Shown in pieces: positions 7,215-10,303 of a DNA stretch of 10,303 nucleotides (the first letter of the stretch is position 1; each line of letters starts with the position of its first letter). The notes under the pieces are model-generated. The model worked only from the letters and a program-made list of their open reading frames with translations. It was not told the DNA's origin and did no database searches. Source of the stretch: a candidate division Zixibacteria bacterium DG_27 (GTDB lineage: Bacteria > Zixibacteria > MSB-5A5 > DG-27); assembly GCA_001302725.1 (NCBI GenBank), contig LIZU01000022.1, positions 1 through 10,303 on the forward strand, in the 5' to 3' direction. The position numbers and the translations under genes are program-made.

Positions 7215-8279
7215 ATGCTTACCACCGTAATTGCGGCAATTGTTGTATTGGGACCTCTGATCTTCTTTCACGAGTTGGGCCATTTCCTCATGGCCAAGAG
7301 GTTGGGTATTAAGGTGGAGCGCTTCTCTCTGGGGTTTCCTCCCAAGATGGCGGGCTTCACCTGGCGAGGGACGGAGTATTGTATCTCCTGGATTCCCTTC
7401 GGGGGATATGTCAAGATGGCCGGGGAGACTCCGGATAGAGAAGAGGTCAAGGGGGAACCGTGGGAGTTTCTCTCCAAGCCGGTCTGGGTGCGAGGACTGG
7501 TCATATTTGCGGGGCCGGCGGCGAACTTCATCACCGCTATCCTCATCCTCTGGGGGGTGTTTTTCTTCGCGGGACAACAGATCATAAGAGACGATTCCAC
7601 CGTGATCGGTAGCCTCATGCCTGAGGGAGCGGCGGAGGTAGCGGGATTGGAAGTCGGGGATAGAATCCTCTCCGTCGACGGCCAGGAGGTCCACGACTTC
7701 CGCAGTATGGCGGAAATCATCTACAAAAGGGTGGAAGAACCGCTGGAGGTCGTCTGGGAGAGGCAGGGAGAGAGGTTTTCGGCAACCATCACCACTTTCA
7801 AAGACGAAGTCATCGGCGAGGCGGGAGAGCCGATTGAAGTGGGGAAGATCGGCATCGGTCCACAGATAGAGATTGTCGAAGTCGGCTTCTTCAAAGCTTT
7901 GACCGACGGGATCATCAGCAGTGTCATAATCTCGTACGAGATTCTGAAGTTTCTCTTCAATCTCTTCACCGGAGCTGTCTCGCTCAAGATGATCGGTGGC
8001 CCGCTGACAATCGCCCAGGTGGCCGGGGAGACCGCTCGCCAGGGGTTTCTGAGCCTGCTCACCTTTACCGCCCTTCTGTCGATCAATCTCTCCCTGGTGA
8101 ACATTCTGCCCATCCCGGTCCTAGACGGAGGTCATCTGCTCTTTTTGGGGGTGGAGGCAGCAAGGAGAAAGCCATTGAGCCTCAAACAACGGATGTGGAT
8201 CCAGCAGGTGGGGATGGCACTGCTTTTGCTCCTCATGATCTTCGTGACCTATAATGATATCCTGAGGCTTTTCGAATAA
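7215..8279 (+). CDS. rseP: Site-2 intramembrane zinc metalloprotease RseP (M50 family)
   Basis: It cleaves transmembrane segments of membrane proteins. In many bacteria this releases an envelope-stress sigma factor from its anti-sigma factor, and it can also clear leftover signal peptides. The 354 residues have a first membrane helix with the zinc/catalytic motif HELGH (H19, E20, H23), then GFPPKM and PFGGYVKMAGE. A second helix is at about 96-117 after FAGPAANF, followed by a single PDZ domain (about 130-195, core AAEVAGLEVGDRILSVDG). The C-terminal motif NILPIPVLDGG (296-306) carries the third zinc ligand D304, and a last helix is at about 332-346. E. coli RseP is longer with two PDZ domains; one-PDZ forms of about 350 residues are common elsewhere. 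The gene begins 3 bases after the dxr stop with no strong Shine-Dalgarno, indicating translational coupling. Its sigma/anti-sigma partners are not in view. Confidence 0.96.
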   Translation: MLTTVIAAIVVLGPLIFFHELGHFLMAKRLGIKVERFSLGFPPKMAGFTWRGTEYCISWIPFGGYVKMAGETPDREEVKGEPWEFLSKPVWVRGLVIFAGPAANFITAILILWGVFFFAGQQIIRDDSTVIGSLMPEGAAEVAGLEVGDRILSVDGQEVHDFRSMAEIIYKRVEEPLEVVWERQGERFSATITTFKDEVIGEAGEPIEVGKIGIGPQIEIVEVGFFKALTDGIISSVIISYEILKFLFNLFTGAVSLKMIGGPLTIAQVAGETARQGFLSLLTFTALLSINLSLVNILPIPVLDGGHLLFLGVEAARRKPLSLKQRMWIQQVGMALLLLLMIFVTYNDILRLFE

Positions 8280-8365
8280 CTCTCTTCAAGTGGCTCTGTG
8301 GTTGGAGTAAACTTCTCTCCCAGAGTGACGTATAAGACAACGAAAGGAATACTCCGGAGGTGAAG

Positions 8366-9103
8366 ATGTTTTTCAAGAGCAAAAAGCAGAAAAAGCCGAT
8401 CGCCGTGAAGAAGAATAGCCTGCAAATACTGTGGGACTACGTTCAGTCTCTCGGAATTGCTCTAGTTTTAGCTTTGGTCATCAAGACCTCGGTCGTGGAA
8501 GCTTACAGGATCCCCTCCGGAAGCATGGAGGACACCCTTCTGATCGGGGATTTCCTCCTGGCCAACAAGTTCATCTACGGAATGAGGTTGCCGATTCCAT
8601 TTGTTGATATTCGGCTACCGTCAGTACAGGAGCCGAAGGCAGGGAATGTGATAATCTTCAAATACCCTCAGAATCCGAAACTGAACTACATAAAGAGGTG
8701 TGTCGCCGTGGAGGGGCAGGTGGTGGAAATCAAGGACAAGAAGGTCTTCGTCGACGGGGTGGAGTTCGAAGATCCCCCTCATTCTAAGCATACCGACAAG
8801 AGAGTCTTTCCTTCCAGCTACAACCTCCGGGACAATATGCCTCCCACCAGGGTGCCGAAGGATAAGCTTTTTGTGATGGGAGACAACCGTGACAACTCCG
8901 CCGACTCGCGCTTCTGGGGGTTTTTGGACCGCAGGTTGGTTCGCGGTAAGGCGATGATTATTCACTGGTCCTGGAGACAGGACACCAGAGCACCAAAACT
9001 CTCCGCCTCCGACCCCTTATCCATCCCTAAGGTGATAGCTTACAATCTCTGGAATTTCCCCCGCAGAGTGCGCTGGAGTAAGTTAGGGGATATAATCCAC
9101 TAA
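8366..9103 (+). CDS. lepB: Signal peptidase I
   Basis: It removes Sec and Tat signal peptides from exported proteins at the outer face of the inner membrane, using a Ser-Lys dyad. The 245 residues start with a lysine-rich cytoplasmic tail (1-17), then one membrane helix (about 27-45). Next come RIPSGSMEDTL (48-58) with nucleophile S53, LNYIKRCVAVEGQ (106-118) with general base K110, and the family box GDNRDNSADSRFWG (172-185). The long segment between S53 and K110 (FIYGMRLPIPFVDIRLP) and the C-terminal tail are ordinary variation. The ATG at 8366 was chosen because GGAGG (8356-8360) sits 5 bases before it; a GTG two codons earlier would overlap that site. It starts 86 bases after rseP and is the last gene of the rightward cluster. 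It would process exported proteins such as the diheme cytochrome of this window. Confidence 0.96.
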   Translation: MFFKSKKQKKPIAVKKNSLQILWDYVQSLGIALVLALVIKTSVVEAYRIPSGSMEDTLLIGDFLLANKFIYGMRLPIPFVDIRLPSVQEPKAGNVIIFKYPQNPKLNYIKRCVAVEGQVVEIKDKKVFVDGVEFEDPPHSKHTDKRVFPSSYNLRDNMPPTRVPKDKLFVMGDNRDNSADSRFWGFLDRRLVRGKAMIIHWSWRQDTRAPKLSASDPLSIPKVIAYNLWNFPRRVRWSKLGDIIH

Positions 9104-9133
9104 CCCAGGCCTCCAACATCTATTGTGGTTTCC

Positions 9134-9154
9134 GGCGGCGATGAATTCGCCACC
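9134..9154. repeat. REP-like hairpin, copy 1
   Basis: GGCGGCGA - TGAAT - TCGCCACC is an 8-bp stem with one mismatch around an AT-rich centre. The 30 bases 9133-9162 match 9374-9403 at 25 positions, so the two are copies of one dispersed element. Confidence 0.65.
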
Positions 9155-9201
9155 CTACGGTGCAGGTTTATGTTGGGCTGGAGAGCGCAACCTATGCAGG
9201 T

Positions 9202-9246
9202 TCGGTCAGGACCGGAGCCCCCCTGAGGCGGGCGCGTCCTGACCGA
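9202..9246. repeat. Long inverted repeat, 11-bp perfect arms
   Basis: TCGGTCAGGAC (9202-9212) and GTCCTGACCGA (9236-9246) pair perfectly around a 23-base GC-rich loop, which itself contains GCCC/GGGC. No T run follows, so a classical intrinsic terminator is not supported. It is probably a mobile or REP-type hairpin. Confidence 0.6.
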
Positions 9247-9284
9247 GGATAGCCGCTCTTCAACGCTCACTCTATGATAATTGT

Positions 9285-9310
9285 GCTGTCGGATGTCAAG
9301 ATCCGACAGC
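9285..9310. repeat. Inverted repeat, 10-bp perfect arms
   Basis: GCTGTCGGAT - GTCAAG - ATCCGACAGC. The 10-base string TCAAGATCCG spanning its loop and right arm recurs in the loop of the hairpin at 9475-9541. Confidence 0.65.
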
Positions 9311-9325
9311 TATGTACCACGTGCG

Positions 9326-9344
9326 GTCAGATAAGGCATCTGAC
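9326..9344. repeat. Inverted repeat, 7-bp perfect arms
   Basis: GTCAGAT - AAGGC - ATCTGAC. It can be extended by CGTG (9320-9323) with CACG (9347-9350) across a small internal loop. Confidence 0.5.
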
Positions 9345-9374
9345 AACACGGGAAAAGTCTGCTCGGATCCGCTC

Positions 9375-9395
9375 GGCGGCGATAAATTCGCTGCC
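9375..9395. repeat. REP-like hairpin, copy 2
   Basis: GGCGGCGA - TAAAT - TCGCTGCC is the second copy of the element at 9134-9154. Its stem has a single wobble position different from that in copy 1, so the hairpin is kept while the sequence drifts. Confidence 0.65.
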
Positions 9396-9419
9396 CCACG
9401 GCGGGGTGTTTTCTTTTCT
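9393..9419 (+). terminator. Possible weak intrinsic terminator after lepB
   Basis: CCCC (9394-9397) pairs with GGGG (9403-9406), with a flanking G-T wobble, and is followed by the T-rich tract TGTTTTCTTTTCT. The stem is short and it lies 290 bases after lepB, so this is tentative. Confidence 0.3.
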
Positions 9420-9474
9420 ACCGTGACGTCCCCGAAATGTAGAGCCGTGAATTCATCCTGCTCAAAAGAGGGCG

Positions 9475-9541
9475 ATTCACAGCAGATTGTGGGATGAAGC
9501 AGATTTCAAGATCCGTTCAATCTGCTTCATCTGCTGTGAAT
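9475..9541. repeat. Large two-part inverted repeat abutting the sorting-domain fragment
   Basis: The inner arms GATGAAGCAGATT (9493-9505) and AATCTGCTTCATC (9519-9531) are perfect over 13 bp with a 13-base loop. The outer arms ATTCACAGCA (9475-9484) and TGCTGTGAAT (9532-9541) add 10 bp, with an 8-base bulge on the left side only. It begins one base beyond the stop codon of the leftward fragment, so it may act as its 3' structure. Confidence 0.7.
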
Positions 9542-9542
9542 T

Positions 9543-9875
9543 CTACTTCAAGAGCGTCATCCTCTTGACTTCGGCATATTCGCCAGCAGTGAGCCTGTAA
9601 GAATATATGCCGGAGGAGAAACCACGGCCATCCCAGGTGGCAGTGTGGTAGCCCGGTTGCTGGTATTTCTCTACCAGGGTGATAACCCTTTGACCCATGA
9701 GGTTGTATACTACCAACCGTACAGGTGATGCTTTGGACAAGGAATACGACATTGGTGTTATAGGGTTAAAGGTGTTAGGCCGATTTTGCGAGAGGTTGAA
9801 AGCGACTGGCAAATCGGACGTCTGAGCTCCTATTCCTAGCATCTGCTCACACCCATCACAATCGAGTACAATCAC
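9543..9875 (-). CDS. C-terminal sorting-type (T9SS type A / FlgD-like) domain fragment, probable gene remnant
   Basis: The 110 residues contain essentially only the Ig-like C-terminal domain found at the ends of large secreted proteins of FCB-group bacteria. It runs from FNLSQNRPNTFNP (26-38) and MSYSLSKASPVRLVVYNLMGQRV (42-64) to TATWDGRGFSSGIYSYRLTAGEY and a C-terminal KRMTLLK. Such domains normally follow hundreds of residues of signal peptide and passenger; here nothing precedes. The frame is closed by TAG directly before the GTG at 9873-9875, there is no signal peptide and no ribosome site was seen. The usual NYPNPFNP box is altered to NRPNTFNP, consistent with decay. It is best read as the tail of a truncated gene whose upstream part (toward 10000) is lost or frameshifted. 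A real short protein is possible but unlikely. Confidence 0.6.
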   Translation of the reverse strand: MIVLDCDGCEQMLGIGAQTSDLPVAFNLSQNRPNTFNPITPMSYSLSKASPVRLVVYNLMGQRVITLVEKYQQPGYHTATWDGRGFSSGIYSYRLTAGEYAEVKRMTLLK

Positions 9876-10061
9876 CTACGTGCCGAAGTGTTGTGGTAAC
9901 CACCACCTTTGTCTTCGGTTGATGGAACCGGAAACACGCAACCATAGTTTTGTTAAAGAAGGGTGGTTTTTACCTGGCAGTGCCGAGGCATAGCTCGAGA
10001 GAAACCAGGCAGATACCGGCCGAGGCGGACTGGGCCCATGAGAATTTTTTCACAAAATCGC
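9876..10061. other. Intergenic stretch without a supportable gene
   Basis: It contains a nested inverted repeat, CCGAAG (9883-9888) with CTTCGG (9913-9918), enclosing GTGGT-A-ACCAC (9893-9903). No coding signal was recognised, although the leftmost part may be decayed upstream sequence of the sorting-domain gene. Confidence 0.4.
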
Positions 10062-10090
10062 TTGACATGGTGCATTGCATATACTATATT
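10062..10090 (+). promoter_or_regulatory. Strong candidate sigma-70 promoter at the right end
   Basis: Perfect TTGACA (10062-10067), 17-base spacer, TATATT (10085-10090, 5/6), with transcription expected near 10097. AGGAGG follows at 10105-10110. This is the best promoter match in the window and points to a gene continuing past the right edge. Confidence 0.6.
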
Positions 10091-10122
10091 GTCGATGTAG
10101 AAACAGGAGGACCTTATTCCAG

Positions 10123-10303
10123 ATGCGGTGGCGTGTTACACACCAGCACTCGGGATCGTTAGTTTGCGGAGTCATCTTCTCCTACCTGCGTTTTTTCTAC
10201 TTTGTTGGAAAGGCGCTAATCTCCTGGGTTTTGAGTTTTCGTCGGGGCGGAGATACTCCAAATGCCGGTTCAGGGTGCCAAGGCTGGCATCTATTGCATT
10301 TTC
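10123..10303 (+). CDS. Possible start of an unrecognised gene running off the window
   Basis: From ATG 10123 the frame stays open for 60 codons to the window edge. It follows a strong promoter and AGGAGG (10105-10110), though the 12-base spacing is long. The translation starts MRWRVTHQHSGSLVCGVIFS and has a hydrophobic stretch at about residues 13-37 that could be a membrane helix or signal peptide; I do not recognise it. A second frame (from GTG 10128) is also open to the edge, so the reading frame is uncertain. A non-coding leader is also possible. Confidence 0.25.
   Translation, partial: MRWRVTHQHSGSLVCGVIFSYLRFFYFVGKALISWVLSFRRGGDTPNAGSGCQGWHLLHF

Larger units (their letters stand above)
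9104..9542. other. Hairpin-rich intergenic region between lepB and the sorting-domain fragment
   Basis: No supportable gene lies in these 439 bases. They hold at least six inverted repeats close together (9134-9154, 9202-9246, 9285-9310, 9326-9344, 9375-9395, 9475-9541), described individually. The flanking genes converge here, so some hairpins may end transcription. The variety of unrelated hairpins looks like accumulated REP-like intergenic elements. Confidence 0.75.

Noticed and set aside
9312..9497. A 61-codon plus-strand open frame in the repeat region
   Set aside because: It runs through several inverted repeats, and has no ribosome site and no recognisable protein features.
9104..9542. 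CRISPR array
   Set aside because: The repeats are different from one another, internally palindromic and not regularly spaced; no cas gene is present.

Overview
The window reads as a piece of chromosome from an anaerobic or facultatively anaerobic bacterium with about 50% GC. It has the selenocysteine-dependent, Tat-exported formate dehydrogenase typical of anaerobic respirers. It also has a C-terminal domain of the type IX-secretion / FlgD-like family, which is common in the Bacteroidetes-Chlorobi-Fibrobacteres (FCB) superphylum and in candidate phyla such as Zixibacteria. That placement is an inference from domain style and repeat content, not from a marker gene.

Left half (1-4977, all minus strand): a formate dehydrogenase cluster, transcribed right to left as fdhE (assembly factor), a small diheme c-type cytochrome, fdhA (catalytic molybdopterin subunit) and fdhB (four-cluster ferredoxin-like subunit, cut by the window edge). 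fdhA appears as two open frames separated by one in-frame TGA at 2875-2877. That TGA lies exactly where formate dehydrogenases carry selenocysteine, and a good SECIS-like hairpin follows it, so the two frames are one 990-residue gene. Formate would be oxidised in the periplasm, with electrons passing through FdhB and possibly the diheme cytochrome. A membrane cytochrome b subunit, if present, would lie to the left of the window.

Middle (4978-5335): a divergent control region with a consensus-like promoter for fdhE, two palindromes and a candidate promoter for the rightward genes.

Right-centre (5336-9103, plus strand): an envelope and isoprenoid housekeeping cluster made of a lipoprotein-like cyclophilin (peptidyl-prolyl isomerase), dxr (non-mevalonate isoprenoid pathway), rseP (site-2 intramembrane protease) and lepB (signal peptidase I). 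dxr and rseP are separated by 3 bases.

Right end (9104-10303): 440 bases crowded with at least six different inverted repeats, including two diverged copies of one REP-like element. Next comes a short minus-strand frame that is only the C-terminal sorting-type domain of a secreted protein, probably a remnant. Last is a near-consensus promoter pointing right into a frame that runs off the window. I found no CRISPR array, tRNA, rRNA or transposase. The most noteworthy items are the selenocysteine recoding site, the diheme cytochrome inside the formate dehydrogenase operon and the hairpin cluster. None amounts to a clearly new system.
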